8,540 nt of DNA from Aphodousia faecalis (GTDB lineage: Bacteria; Pseudomonadota; Gammaproteobacteria; Burkholderiales; Burkholderiaceae_F): contig DVGM01000017.1 of assembly GCA_018712705.1 (NCBI GenBank), positions 1 through 8,540 of the forward strand, given 5' to 3'. The notes below the pieces were generated by a model that was not told where the DNA came from, did no database searches, and worked only from the letters and a program-made list of their open reading frames with translations. This document shows, piece by piece, positions 1-7,464 of this stretch (the stretch's first letter is position 1; the number at the start of each line of letters is the position of its first letter). The position numbers and the translations under genes were made by a program.

Positions 1-3
1 ACG

Positions 4-34
4 ATAAATAAAAGCTTTCGGCTTTAGCCGAGAG
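4..34 (-). terminator. Rho-independent terminator after recN
   Basis: On the minus strand, about 17 nt after the recN stop, an 8-bp stem (positions 27-34 with 15-22, one C-A mismatch, TAAA loop) is followed by a T-rich tail reading CTTTTATTTATCG. This is the expected layout of an intrinsic terminator closing the nadK-recN unit. The tail is interrupted by A residues, so its strength is uncertain. Confidence 0.7.
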
Positions 35-50
35 TTGTTTACCAAACGCC

Positions 51-1727
51 TTAGCCTTTGTAGGCTCGGGCGTTTTCTATAAGTTCCCGAGCATTAGCTC
101 GAGCCTTTTCAGTGATATCGGCCCCGGCTAACATACGAGCCAGTTCTTCAACTCGTTGATCATCGTTTAATTCACGCAAACGGCTCACCGTTGTGTCATC
201 TTCCTGAGACTTCTGTACCTTTAAGTGATTTTTCCCGTAACAGGCCACTTGCGGTAAATGGGTGACGCACATCACTTGACGCTCAAAAGAGAGCTTTTTA
301 AGAAGTTTTCCAACCACGTCAGCAACCGCACCGCCGATGCCGGCATCAACTTCGTCAAAAATCAAAGTATCCACAGGGGTGGATTTTGATGTGATCACTG
401 AGATGGCCAGACTGATACGGGATAACTCACCGCCGGAAGCGACTTTGGAAAGGGCTCGAGCGGCCACACCCGTGTGGCCGGCAACCAAGAATTCACACTT
501 TTCAACGCCAAGCGAATAAGGTTCGCATTCATTAAGAGAGGCTTCAAATCGGCCGCCTGTCATCGAGAGCATTTGCATGGCATCTGTTACAGCCACAGAA
601 AGCGTCTTTGCGGCTTGGCGGCGCTTCTTGGACAGTCCTTTGGCGGCTTGCATAAAAGTCTGGCGCGCCTTTTCCTCTTCTTTCTCTAACGCTTCTAAGT
701 CAAGATTTTGCTGCAGGGCTTTAAGCTTTTGGCCTGTTTCTTCGTATTTTTCAAAAAGGGCTTCCGGCAGGGTATGGAATTTCCGAGCCGCATTAAAGTA
801 AAGGGAGACTCGCTCATCAACTTCTTCAAAACGGCTCTCATCCAAATCCGTTCGATCTGAATAGCGTTCAAGTTCACGAACCGCATCTTCTAAAATGGCC
901 TGAGCTTCAGACAATTGATTGGCAATTTCGCCTAACTTCTCATCGTATTGAGAAAGGGATTGCAATTGTTCCGTATGTTGCCCTAAAAGCGAAAGGGCAC
1001 TTTCGTCGTTTTCAGACAGTTCACTTTTGGCTGCATCGAGCGCTTCTAAAATGTCATGCGCGTTACCCAGGCGTTTGTGCTCTGCATTGAGTTCTTCCCA
1101 TTCGCCCTTTTGAGGGTTGATTTGAGAAAGTTCCTCATGTATCCAGGCCAAACGGTCAGCCTCATCAGATAATTTTTTCGCGTCTTCTTTAGCTTGAGAC
1201 AGGCGTTTTTGAGCGTCTTGCCACGTGGCAAAAGCAACCTTTGTTTCAGCCAGTTCTTTTCCATAGCCGCCATAGGCATCTAGCAATGCTAACTGTCCCG
1301 AGGTTTTCAATAACGATTGCTGGGCGTTTTGTCCATGAATATCAAGAAGTTGGGCGGCAATCTCTTTAACTTGGGAGGCGGTGACAGCCACGCCGTTTAT
1401 CCAAGAGCGAGAGCGGCCGTTGCGGTCAATGACACGTCGAATAATGGCGGTTTTTTCCAACAGATCATCTTCTGTGGTTAGTGCAGAATCACGAAGGTGA
1501 GCAAACACCTCGTCATTGACTTCAAAAATGGCCGTGAGGTCTGTTTGTTTGGCCCCTTCACGAATAACACCGCTATCGGCTCTGCCACCTAAAATCAGCT
1601 GTAACGCATCAATCAATATGGATTTGCCGGCACCAGTTTCACCGGTAAGAACCGTCAGCCCAGTCGATAAATCCAAAGAGAGCTCTTTGACGATGACAAA
1701 GTCTTTAAGTGAAAGGTGCAAAAGCAT
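51..1727 (-). CDS. recN: DNA repair protein RecN (SMC-like ATPase)
   Basis: The 558-residue product is close to the usual RecN length of about 550. RecN is a cytoplasmic SMC-family ATPase that acts early in recombinational repair of double-strand breaks. Seen in the sequence: Walker A GETGAGKS at residues 29-36; a long charged, helix-rich middle (about 160-385) that fits the coiled-coil arms; the ABC signature SGGELSR at 431-437; Walker B LIFDEVDAGIGG at about 455-466; and the switch motif THLPQV at about 489-494. The ATG lies 7 nt after the nadK stop, and an AAGGA ribosome site overlaps the end of nadK, so translational coupling is likely. A terminator follows. No LexA box is visible in the short gap, so any SOS control would have to act from further upstream. 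The motif set makes the identity very secure. Confidence 0.97.
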   Translation of the reverse strand: MLLHLSLKDFVIVKELSLDLSTGLTVLTGETGAGKSILIDALQLILGGRADSGVIREGAKQTDLTAIFEVNDEVFAHLRDSALTTEDDLLEKTAIIRRVIDRNGRSRSWINGVAVTASQVKEIAAQLLDIHGQNAQQSLLKTSGQLALLDAYGGYGKELAETKVAFATWQDAQKRLSQAKEDAKKLSDEADRLAWIHEELSQINPQKGEWEELNAEHKRLGNAHDILEALDAAKSELSENDESALSLLGQHTEQLQSLSQYDEKLGEIANQLSEAQAILEDAVRELERYSDRTDLDESRFEEVDERVSLYFNAARKFHTLPEALFEKYEETGQKLKALQQNLDLEALEKEEEKARQTFMQAAKGLSKKRRQAAKTLSVAVTDAMQMLSMTGGRFEASLNECEPYSLGVEKCEFLVAGHTGVAARALSKVASGGELSRISLAISVITSKSTPVDTLIFDEVDAGIGGAVADVVGKLLKKLSFERQVMCVTHLPQVACYGKNHLKVQKSQEDDTTVSRLRELNDDQRVEELARMLAGADITEKARANARELIENARAYKG

Positions 1728-1734
1728 GATAAGG

Positions 1735-2625
1735 CTAATCCTTGATGGGCAGCGAAGCGTTGGCCGAAGGCATCAGATTCCAATACAGTTTTCGACGCAG
1801 TGTGTCGTAATGATTGTGTCCGATCGGATGCAAAATAGTGAAACTTTTAGGCAAAGTTCTGACTCGGAGAACGTCGCCCTTTTGCATCGGGAAAAAATCC
1901 TGCATATCGCAATAAGCTGATGCTTCCCTTGCCTCAATCAGACTGATATCCACGATACTAGAACCGGGAAGGACAATCGGACGATTGGTTAGGGCGTGGG
2001 GGGCGACCGGTACAAGAACCATGGCGTTTAAGGCCGGATGCAGAATCGGGCCGCCGGCGGCCATTGCGTAGGCAGTAGAACCCGTGGCAGAGGCAACGAT
2101 GATGCCGTCAGCCCGTTGAGTGGCCATGGGATGGCCATCTACCCAGACGTTAAATTCCACCATAGAGCCCGCTCGACCGTGTGTGATACCTGCATCGTTT
2201 ACAGCCGTGGCGTTAAAGACGATTTCGCCCTTGCGATAGACACGGATGTGAAGCATTGAGCGAGTATCGACTTCATATTCACCCCGAAGCAAAGGCGGCA
2301 AGTCTTTATCCATTTCCTCAAGGGAAAAATCAGTGATAAAACCAAGACGGCCGGCATTGATGGCAATGATGGGAAGCTTGAAGCGGGCCATACGCCGGGC
2401 GATGCCAAGCGTTGTTCCGTCTCCGCCTAACATAATGATCACGTCAGCTTTAGAGCCTAACTCATCAAGGCTGACACCTTGAGTTCCAGAGAGATGCTCT
2501 GCCGTACTCTCTTCAAGCAAGTATTGGACGTTTTCTGCACGCAAAATGGTAAGAAGCTTTTTTAATGCCTCACCCATCGGTTCCGTTCGCTTGGCAAAGA
2601 CTGCGGCGGTCTTAAACGATTTCAC
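1735..2625 (-). CDS. nadK: NAD kinase
   Basis: NAD kinase phosphorylates NAD+ at the 2'-hydroxyl to give NADP+, so it sets the cytoplasmic NADP(H) pool. The 296-residue length matches the E. coli enzyme (292). Conserved motifs are present in order: GGDG at 67-70 (phosphate binding, catalytic Asp69), NAGRLGF at 90-96, the N-D pair at 143-144 that replaces the common NE, TGSTAY at 181-186, and GGP at 191-193. The start is GTG, preceded by AAGG at 9-nt spacing; no better in-frame ATG lies nearby. It stands between fabI and recN, 7 nt ahead of recN. A nadK-recN pairing is widespread in proteobacteria. NADPH supply and lipid synthesis (fabI upstream) are metabolically related, but a shared transcript is only inferred. 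Confidence 0.96.
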   Translation of the reverse strand: MKSFKTAAVFAKRTEPMGEALKKLLTILRAENVQYLLEESTAEHLSGTQGVSLDELGSKADVIIMLGGDGTTLGIARRMARFKLPIIAINAGRLGFITDFSLEEMDKDLPPLLRGEYEVDTRSMLHIRVYRKGEIVFNATAVNDAGITHGRAGSMVEFNVWVDGHPMATQRADGIIVASATGSTAYAMAAGGPILHPALNAMVLVPVAPHALTNRPIVLPGSSIVDISLIEAREASAYCDMQDFFPMQKGDVLRVRTLPKSFTILHPIGHNHYDTLRRKLYWNLMPSANASLPIKD

Positions 2626-2648
2626 TTTTCAGGGCCTTTAAAGCGACA

Positions 2649-2675
2649 GACCGAAAGGAAAATACACTTTCGGTC
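2649..2675. repeat. Perfect 9-bp stem-loop between fabI and nadK
   Basis: GACCGAAAG (2649-2657) pairs perfectly with CTTTCGGTC (2667-2675) across a 9-nt loop. It lies in the 70-bp gap after the fabI stop. In the direction of transcription (minus) it is followed by TGTCGCTTTAAAGG rather than a T tract, so it is not a classical terminator. It may be a weak terminator, an mRNA-stabilising 3' hairpin for fabI, or a processing site that sets the fabI:nadK ratio. Confidence 0.6.
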
Positions 2676-2695
2676 CGACCTTTTTAATAAAGAAA

Positions 2696-3487
2696 TTATT
2701 CTTCGGCTTCTGCGCCGATTGCAACACTGTGGAAACCGGCGTCAACGTGGACGACTTCGCCCGTGACGGCGCTTGCCAAATCGGAAAGCAAGAAGGCAGC
2801 GACATTGCCCACTTCTTCAGTCGTTACCGTGCGACGAAGAGGAGCATTGGCTTCCATATGGTAAAGCATCTTAGAGAAACCTTGAATACCCGAAGCCGCC
2901 AAAGTCTTAATCGGGCCGGCAGAAATGGCGTTAGCGCGGATGCCCTTGGGGCCGACGCTGCTGGCAATGTAGCGAGTGCTGGCTTCAAGCGCAGCTTTGC
3001 AAAGGCCCATGGTGTTGTAGTTGGGAACCACTCGTTCGCCGCCCAGGTACGTGAGGGTCAAAAGAGAACCGGCGCGGCCTTGCATCAAGGGTAAAGCGGC
3101 TCGGGCGATTGCCGGGAAAGAGTAAGCGGAAATATCCATGGCTGTTTTAAAAGCATCACGCGTGCAGCCTTCAAGGAAGTCACCGGCAATGGCTTCACGC
3201 GGAGCAAAGCCGATTGAGTGAACCAGACCGTCCAAGGCGCCCCAACGTTCTTTAATTTGTGCGAAAGCGTTATCGATTTGTTCGTCACTGGAGACGTCCA
3301 TTTGCAGTACAAAGTCACTGCCGAAATCGGCGGCAAAACCGGCTACGCGATCTTTGAAGCGTTCGTTGGCGTACGAGAAAGCGAGTTCCGCGCCTTCACG
3401 GTGGCAGCACTTGGCAATGCCGTAGGCAATAGAGCGGTTGGAAACAATACCCGTGATCAGAATCTTTTTACCTTGAAGAAAACCCAT
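2696..3487 (-). CDS. fabI: Enoyl-[acyl-carrier-protein] reductase (NADH) FabI
   Basis: FabI carries out the last step of each fatty-acid elongation cycle, reducing trans-2-enoyl-ACP with NAD(P)H in the cytoplasm. From the ATG at 3487 the product has 263 residues (E. coli FabI 262). That start has GAGG at 5-nt spacing; an in-frame TTG at 3508 has no ribosome site and would add seven atypical residues. Visible features: the atypical-SDR cofactor loop at about 13-22 (GIVSNRSIA), Tyr147, the catalytic Tyr157 and Lys164 (Y-x6-K), and SAGPIKTLAASG at 189-200. Gly93, Met160 and Phe204 match the E. coli positions that contact triclosan, so sensitivity is expected. The gene is probably expressed from its own promoter at 3524-3552. 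Confidence 0.97.
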   Translation of the reverse strand: MGFLQGKKILITGIVSNRSIAYGIAKCCHREGAELAFSYANERFKDRVAGFAADFGSDFVLQMDVSSDEQIDNAFAQIKERWGALDGLVHSIGFAPREAIAGDFLEGCTRDAFKTAMDISAYSFPAIARAALPLMQGRAGSLLTLTYLGGERVVPNYNTMGLCKAALEASTRYIASSVGPKGIRANAISAGPIKTLAASGIQGFSKMLYHMEANAPLRRTVTTEEVGNVAAFLLSDLASAVTGEVVHVDAGFHSVAIGAEAEE

Positions 3488-3523
3488 TTGATCCTCACTT
3501 TTTAACAATGGATAACGGATTGG

Positions 3524-3552
3524 ATTTTAGCTAAAGCGCTAAAAACTTTGAA
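3524..3552 (-). promoter_or_regulatory. Candidate sigma-70 promoter for fabI with overlapping palindrome
   Basis: On the minus strand, TTCAAA (3552-3547, 4 of 6 to consensus), a 17-bp spacer and TAAAAT (3529-3524, 5 of 6) lie about 40 nt ahead of the fabI ATG. A 7-bp inverted repeat, TTTTAGC (3525-3531) with GCTAAAA (3538-3544) around a 6-nt centre, covers the -10 hexamer and much of the spacer. It could be an operator. It has no T tract after it on the minus strand, so it is less likely to be an mltD terminator. Confidence 0.5.
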
Positions 3553-3573
3553 GTTAAGGGCCAAGGTTTAGCA

Positions 3574-5094
3574 TTAATGAGGGATGACTAAACGCTGACC
3601 GGGTTTGAGGTTTTTTGTTTGAAGACGATTTTCGTCCATGATGGCGCTTACGCTTGTGCGATGGCGTTGGGCGATCGTGTAGAGCGTATCGCCGCGCTTG
3701 ACGCGATAGGCCGTCTTCCGAAGACCGGCACGCTGTACTTCACGAACGGTCAGGCGCAATCTTTGGCCCACCTTGATTGTGTTGCTTTTGAGTCGGTTTT
3801 GTTTGCGAATGTCCGCAGCCTTAACACCAAAGCGCGAGGCAATGCCCGATAAGGTATCTCCGCTTCGTACTCGATACGTAATGCGTCGAGTGGTGGGCAG
3901 TGGAACAAGGCGCATGGCGGAGTCGGCTTCTGCGACCTGAATGTCCTGACTGGCATGAGCATCTTTAACAAGAATGGTGCTGCCGACCTGAACACGACGA
4001 TTTTTCGGGATCTTATTGGCTGCGCGCACTTCATCTTCAGTCATGCCGTAACGTTTGGCTATGGTTTTCAGTGTCTCGCCTTTTTTTACCGTATGCGTGG
4101 ACCAATTGGAAAGCGGTTTGCCGGTTGCCTGCCAATTAATCAGGTTGGAAACAAAGGCGTCAGCTTTGGCAGCCGGAATCAAAATAGAGCCTTGATGCGC
4201 GGCGACAACCACCGGTCGGTTAAAACTCGGATTCAGAAGTCTGAATTCCTGCAAATCGGTTTCGGCCAATTGAGCCGCCGTTTCCAAATCAAGATCCCGG
4301 TTTTTATTGACACGCACAAAGTACGGTTCGTTGGCGATGGCGGGTAACTTTAATCCATACCGCTCGGGTTCTTGGATGAGTTTCTTAATGGCCAGGAGTT
4401 TGGGCACGTAGCGAGAAGTTTCTGTCGGAAGAGGCAAACTCATAAAATCGGTGGGTTTGCCTTTGGCTTTGTTGGCGGCAACCGCTCGGCGGATATAACC
4501 TTCGCCACAATTGTAGGCAGCAAGAGCCAGGTGCCAATCTTCAAATTGATTGTGAAGGTATTGTAGGTAGTCAAGTGCTGCACGCGTACTTTCTACAACA
4601 TCAAGTCTGTCATCTCGCCAGCTTGACTGTCTTAAATCAAAGATATCACCTGTAGAAGGGAGAAACTGCCAAAGTCCTGCCGCTTTGGAGCGTGAAAGCG
4701 CCTCGGGCTGAAATGCACTTTCTACAAAGGGCAAAAGAGCCAACTCTGTCGGCATTGCTCTTTTCTGAGTTTCCGAGACAATAAAATACAAATACATCCG
4801 AGCGCGGAAAGCCATTTGCTCGGTATAGGGGAGCGCGTTAGTGTAGCGTTCCAGCTCCTTATCGACAACCGCTTCGGGTAAGTCCGATAAACCAAAGCCG
4901 CGGCGAATGGTTACCCAAATGGTGTCATCGGGATTGATTCGTGTGCGTTGAGCCTCACGCAGTTCAACAGAACGAACGAATTCGTCGTTTTCAATAGTGA
5001 TGTCACCTAGCAAGTCTACAAAATCGGAAGCCGCGGTGCTCAGAGACCATCCGAGCCCCGCTATGATGACGGCCAGGTGCTTGAAAGCGATCAA
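3574..5094 (-). CDS. mltD: Membrane-bound/periplasmic lytic murein transglycosylase D, SLT plus three LysM domains
   Basis: The enzyme cleaves the MurNAc-GlcNAc bond of peptidoglycan to form 1,6-anhydro ends. I place the start at TTG 5094 (506 residues): GAGG lies 6 nt upstream and the product then begins directly with a signal peptide, a hydrophobic run at 6-18 ending near STAAS. The ATG at 5169 would run 65 nt into fnr and put 25 polar residues ahead of the signal. Domains: family-1 SLT at about 105-235 with catalytic Glu125 in ESAF, GLWQFLPSTG at 140-149 and AAYNCGEG at 192-199, then three peptidoglycan-binding LysM repeats at about 334-376, 407-449 and 463-504. There is no cysteine near the signal cleavage site, so it is not a lipoprotein, unlike E. 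coli MltD. It follows fnr by 10 nt. Confidence 0.93.
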   Translation of the reverse strand: MIAFKHLAVIIAGLGWSLSTAASDFVDLLGDITIENDEFVRSVELREAQRTRINPDDTIWVTIRRGFGLSDLPEAVVDKELERYTNALPYTEQMAFRARMYLYFIVSETQKRAMPTELALLPFVESAFQPEALSRSKAAGLWQFLPSTGDIFDLRQSSWRDDRLDVVESTRAALDYLQYLHNQFEDWHLALAAYNCGEGYIRRAVAANKAKGKPTDFMSLPLPTETSRYVPKLLAIKKLIQEPERYGLKLPAIANEPYFVRVNKNRDLDLETAAQLAETDLQEFRLLNPSFNRPVVVAAHQGSILIPAAKADAFVSNLINWQATGKPLSNWSTHTVKKGETLKTIAKRYGMTEDEVRAANKIPKNRRVQVGSTILVKDAHASQDIQVAEADSAMRLVPLPTTRRITYRVRSGDTLSGIASRFGVKAADIRKQNRLKSNTIKVGQRLRLTVREVQRAGLRKTAYRVKRGDTLYTIAQRHRTSVSAIMDENRLQTKNLKPGQRLVIPH

Positions 5095-5107
5095 AGAAAA
5101 CCTCTTA
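5095..5107 (-). promoter_or_regulatory. Ribosome binding site that fixes the mltD TTG start, overlapping the fnr stop
   Basis: On the minus strand the fnr stop TAA (5107-5105) is directly followed by GAGG (5104-5101) and six bases (TTTTCT) before TTG at 5094. The ribosome site thus shares bases with the fnr terminator codon, as in translationally coupled pairs. This decides the mltD start in favour of TTG. Confidence 0.7.
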
Positions 5108-5863
5108 CTCTTCTTCTGTCGGTTCGGGATTTTGTCCCGAAACGATGGCGCGCAACCCGTCGGCGTCAATGATGTGGACGTGTTTTTGGTTCACTTCAAT
5201 GAGTTTATCGTGCGAGAAGCGTGACAAAACACGGCTTACCGTTTCCAATTTGAGTCCGAGATAAGAGCCGATTTCGGCACGGGTCATACGGAGCACAAAT
5301 TCAGTTCGGGAGTAGCCGCGGGATTCAAAACGTTGAGAGAGGTTTAAAAGGAATGCCGCAAGTCGTTCTTCGGCGTGCATGGATCCCAAAAGGAGCATAA
5401 GGCCGTGTTGACGAACGATTTCACGGGAAAGCACTTTTTGAAAGTGTAGATTGTAATCTTCAATTTCGCTGCAGGCAGCAAGAATTCTTTCGTACGGGAT
5501 GACACAGACTTCGGTATCTTCCAGAGCGATGACATCGCACGAATGCACTTCATTGGCGATGCCGTCTAAACCGATCAATTCTCCGGACATGTGGAAGTTG
5601 GTCACTTGTTCTCGGCCGTCGCTACTCATTACAGAACTTTTTAAAAAGCCCAGACGGATAGCGTAAATAGCTTCAAAACGGTCACCGGCCCGAAACAGCG
5701 GCTCACCTCTATGAATGCGCTTACGAGATGCGATAAGATCTTCCAAGCGGTCAATGTCACGTAACGACAATCCGAGAGGAACACAATGTTCCCGAAGATT
5801 ACAGTGAGAACAATTGACCCTGAGAGAGGGCACGGATGAAAGATTCGGAGACAAAGTCGACAT
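5105..5863 (-). CDS. fnr: FNR-type oxygen-sensing transcriptional regulator (CRP/FNR family)
   Basis: FNR senses oxygen through a [4Fe-4S] cluster: without oxygen it is a dimer that binds TTGAT-N4-ATCAA-like sites. The 252-residue product (E. coli 250) keeps the four cluster ligands at Cys18, Cys21, Cys27 and Cys120, in the spacing of E. coli Cys20/23/29/122. A cyclic-nucleotide-type beta-roll covers about 45-125, a dimer helix about 130-165, and the helix-turn-helix about 196-217. The recognition helix carries E207, S210 and R211, equal to E. coli E209/S212/R213, so the same TTGA core should be read. The gene faces hemN, which has an FNR box upstream. The ATG has no clear Shine-Dalgarno sequence, suggesting weak translation. 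The organism may call it anr, btr or fnrL. Confidence 0.95.
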   Translation of the reverse strand: MSTLSPNLSSVPSLRVNCSHCNLREHCVPLGLSLRDIDRLEDLIASRKRIHRGEPLFRAGDRFEAIYAIRLGFLKSSVMSSDGREQVTNFHMSGELIGLDGIANEVHSCDVIALEDTEVCVIPYERILAACSEIEDYNLHFQKVLSREIVRQHGLMLLLGSMHAEERLAAFLLNLSQRFESRGYSRTEFVLRMTRAEIGSYLGLKLETVSRVLSRFSHDKLIEVNQKHVHIIDADGLRAIVSGQNPEPTEEE

Positions 5864-5936
5864 GAAATGCCAATCAAAAATGTTTTAACACCCGCAGACA
5901 GTGACTGGACAATTGGACGGCCGCTTTCAGCTTGCG

Positions 5937-5965
5937 GTAATAATTCCTGTGCACAATGTCAGCAA
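5937..5965 (-). promoter_or_regulatory. Weak candidate promoter for fnr
   Basis: On the minus strand TTGCTG (5965-5960, 3 of 6) and TATTAC (5942-5937, 4 of 6) are separated by 17 bp and lie about 75-100 nt before the fnr ATG. The match is poor; its main support is position. The -35 hexamer lies inside the TGTCA repeat cluster, so a protein bound there could control fnr. Confidence 0.25.
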
Positions 5966-5979
5966 TGTCACTGCTGTCA
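5957..5979. repeat. Three TGTCA direct repeats at 9-bp period, possible operator
   Basis: TGTCA occurs at 5957-5961, 5966-5970 and 5975-5979, each separated by exactly 4 bp. The outer two also form an imperfect inverted repeat, ATGTCAGCA (5956-5964) with TGCTGTCAT (5972-5980), 8 of 9 pairs. The cluster lies in the fnr-hemN divergent region, 9 bp from the FNR box. A binding site for a second regulator is a reasonable inference. The period differs from the 11-bp PhoB box, which also uses TGTCA. Confidence 0.5.
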
Positions 5980-5988
5980 TTTTTACTT

Positions 5989-6002
5989 TTGACTTTCGTC
6001 AA
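5989..6002 (+). promoter_or_regulatory. FNR/Anr box upstream of hemN
   Basis: TTGAC-TTTC-GTCAA is a perfect palindrome that fits the FNR/Anr consensus TTGAY-N4-RTCAA. Its symmetry extends to TTTTGAC/GTCAAAA (5987-6004). Its centre is 74 bp before the hemN ATG. If activation is class II (centre at -41.5), transcription would begin near 6037; I see no good -10 at exactly that place (GATAAC at 6019-6024 is the nearest reasonable match). The gene for the cognate regulator lies just across the divergent region. Confidence 0.8.
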
Positions 6003-6069
6003 AATCAGATTGTGAAATGATAACAGAACTTTAACTTAAATCAAATTGGTGAACTTTAGGTGTTATCCC

Positions 6070-7464
6070 ATGTTGACTGATCCGAATTTAACCGGCGTGG
6101 AATTGCCATCCATTGAGTTGTTGCAAAAGTTTGATGTTCCGGCTCCTCGCTACACGTCTTACCCGACCGCAGACCGCTTTAATAAAAACTTTACAACGGA
6201 CGATTACGAGGATGCTCTCGCTAATCGTGAGGCGGATAAACCGCTCTCCTTGTACGTGCACATTCCATTTTGCAATGACATTTGCTTTTATTGCGGATGC
6301 AATAAGCAAGTGACGCGTGACCACAGCAAAAGTGCCGAGTACTTGGATGTTCTCGACAAAGAAATTGAATTGGTTAAGGGAAAAATCAGCGGCAAGACAA
6401 CGGTTAGTCAACTTCACTTCGGTGGAGGCTCGCCCACCTTTCTCAATAATGAGGAAATTGAACGGGTGATGGATTTGATCACCAGTCGTTTCCCATTGGA
6501 AGAAGGAGGGGAATTCTCTATTGAGGTTGATCCCAGGACTTGTCCGCCGGAGAAAGTCCAGACACTCGCTAAAGTAGGTTTGAACCGTATGAGCTGCGGG
6601 GTGCAAGATTTTAATCCGGACGTGCAAAAAGCTGTCAATCGCATTCAACCCTTTGAGATGACTCGCGATACGATGCAAGCTGCGCGTGAAGCGGGTTTTC
6701 ATTCCATCAACATGGATTTGATTTACGGGTTGCCGAAGCAGACGAGAAAAAGTTTTGAAAAAACGCTTGATCAAGTGTTGGAACTTTCGCCTGACCGGAT
6801 AGCCCTTTATCACTATGCACACCTGCCGAATCATTTCCCGCCGCAGCGTCGCATCCTAGATGCAGATTTGCCGGGTACGGTTGAAAAGGTTCACATCATG
6901 ATGGATGCCATCACACGGCTGACGCAAAATGGCTATCGTTACATCGGGATGGACCACTTTGCCAAGGTAACTGATGAATTAGCTATTGCCCAGCAGCAAG
7001 GCAAGTTGCAACGTAACTTCCAAGGCTATTCAACTCGTCCCGATTGTGACATGGTGGCTTTGGGTGTCTCCGCTATTAGCAATGTACATCACTGCTATGC
7101 CTGCAATCCCCGTGAATTGCCGGCCTATTATGAAGCCATTCGTTCCGGACGTTTAGCGACAAACCGTGGTTACAAATTAAGTGATGAGGATCAGCTTCGC
7201 CACGCCGTCATTATGACCATCATGTGTCAATTTAGGATCGTTAAGGCAGAAATTGAAGCTCGCTTTGGGATTAATTTTGATGAAACGTTTGCCTACGAAC
7301 TTAGGAAATTACAGAACTATCAAAAAGTGGGCTTTGTTGAACTAACACCGGAAGAAATTGTTGTAAGTCCTAAAGGTAAGATTTTCGTCAGAGCGGTCGC
7401 CATGCAATTTGACCGTTATCTTCGCGAATCTGATCGAGCAGGCGGTTATTCAAAAATCGCTTAA
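6070..7464 (+). CDS. hemN: Oxygen-independent coproporphyrinogen III oxidase (radical SAM) HemN
   Basis: HemN decarboxylates two propionate side chains of coproporphyrinogen III to make protoporphyrinogen IX without oxygen, using S-adenosylmethionine and a [4Fe-4S] cluster in the cytoplasm. The ATG at 6070 gives 464 residues (E. coli 457) and has AGGTG at 7-nt spacing; an upstream in-frame TTG (6046) lacks a ribosome site. Visible motifs: the radical-SAM cluster C68-x3-C72-x2-C75 followed by Cys77, as in true HemN rather than HemW; FGGGSPTFL at 117-125; DLIYGLPKQT; GMDHFAK; and RNFQGYSTR. The FNR box upstream and the divergent fnr gene imply anaerobic induction. A hairpin without T tract follows the stop. 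Confidence 0.97.
   Translation: MLTDPNLTGVELPSIELLQKFDVPAPRYTSYPTADRFNKNFTTDDYEDALANREADKPLSLYVHIPFCNDICFYCGCNKQVTRDHSKSAEYLDVLDKEIELVKGKISGKTTVSQLHFGGGSPTFLNNEEIERVMDLITSRFPLEEGGEFSIEVDPRTCPPEKVQTLAKVGLNRMSCGVQDFNPDVQKAVNRIQPFEMTRDTMQAAREAGFHSINMDLIYGLPKQTRKSFEKTLDQVLELSPDRIALYHYAHLPNHFPPQRRILDADLPGTVEKVHIMMDAITRLTQNGYRYIGMDHFAKVTDELAIAQQQGKLQRNFQGYSTRPDCDMVALGVSAISNVHHCYACNPRELPAYYEAIRSGRLATNRGYKLSDEDQLRHAVIMTIMCQFRIVKAEIEARFGINFDETFAYELRKLQNYQKVGFVELTPEEIVVSPKGKIFVRAVAMQFDRYLRESDRAGGYSKIA

Noticed and set aside
1516..1920. Plus-strand ORF of 134 codons across the nadK-recN junction
   Set aside because: It is antisense to two certain genes and shows no motif or ribosome site.
2649..2675. 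Intrinsic terminator for fabI
   Set aside because: The stem is good, but no T tract follows on the minus strand. Kept only as a stem-loop.
5873..5877. FNR half-site (ATCAA; TTGAT on the minus strand) just ahead of the fnr ATG, possible autoregulation
   Set aside because: The second half-site reads ATTTC instead of ATCAA, so only one arm is present. Not enough to call a site.
5957..5979. PhoB (Pho) box
   Set aside because: The TGTCA unit is shared, but Pho boxes repeat at 11 bp and here the period is 9 bp.
6088..6834. Minus-strand ORF of 248 codons opposite hemN
   Set aside because: It is long, but it lies wholly inside the unmistakable hemN gene and its composition looks like an antisense frame, with no recognisable motif.
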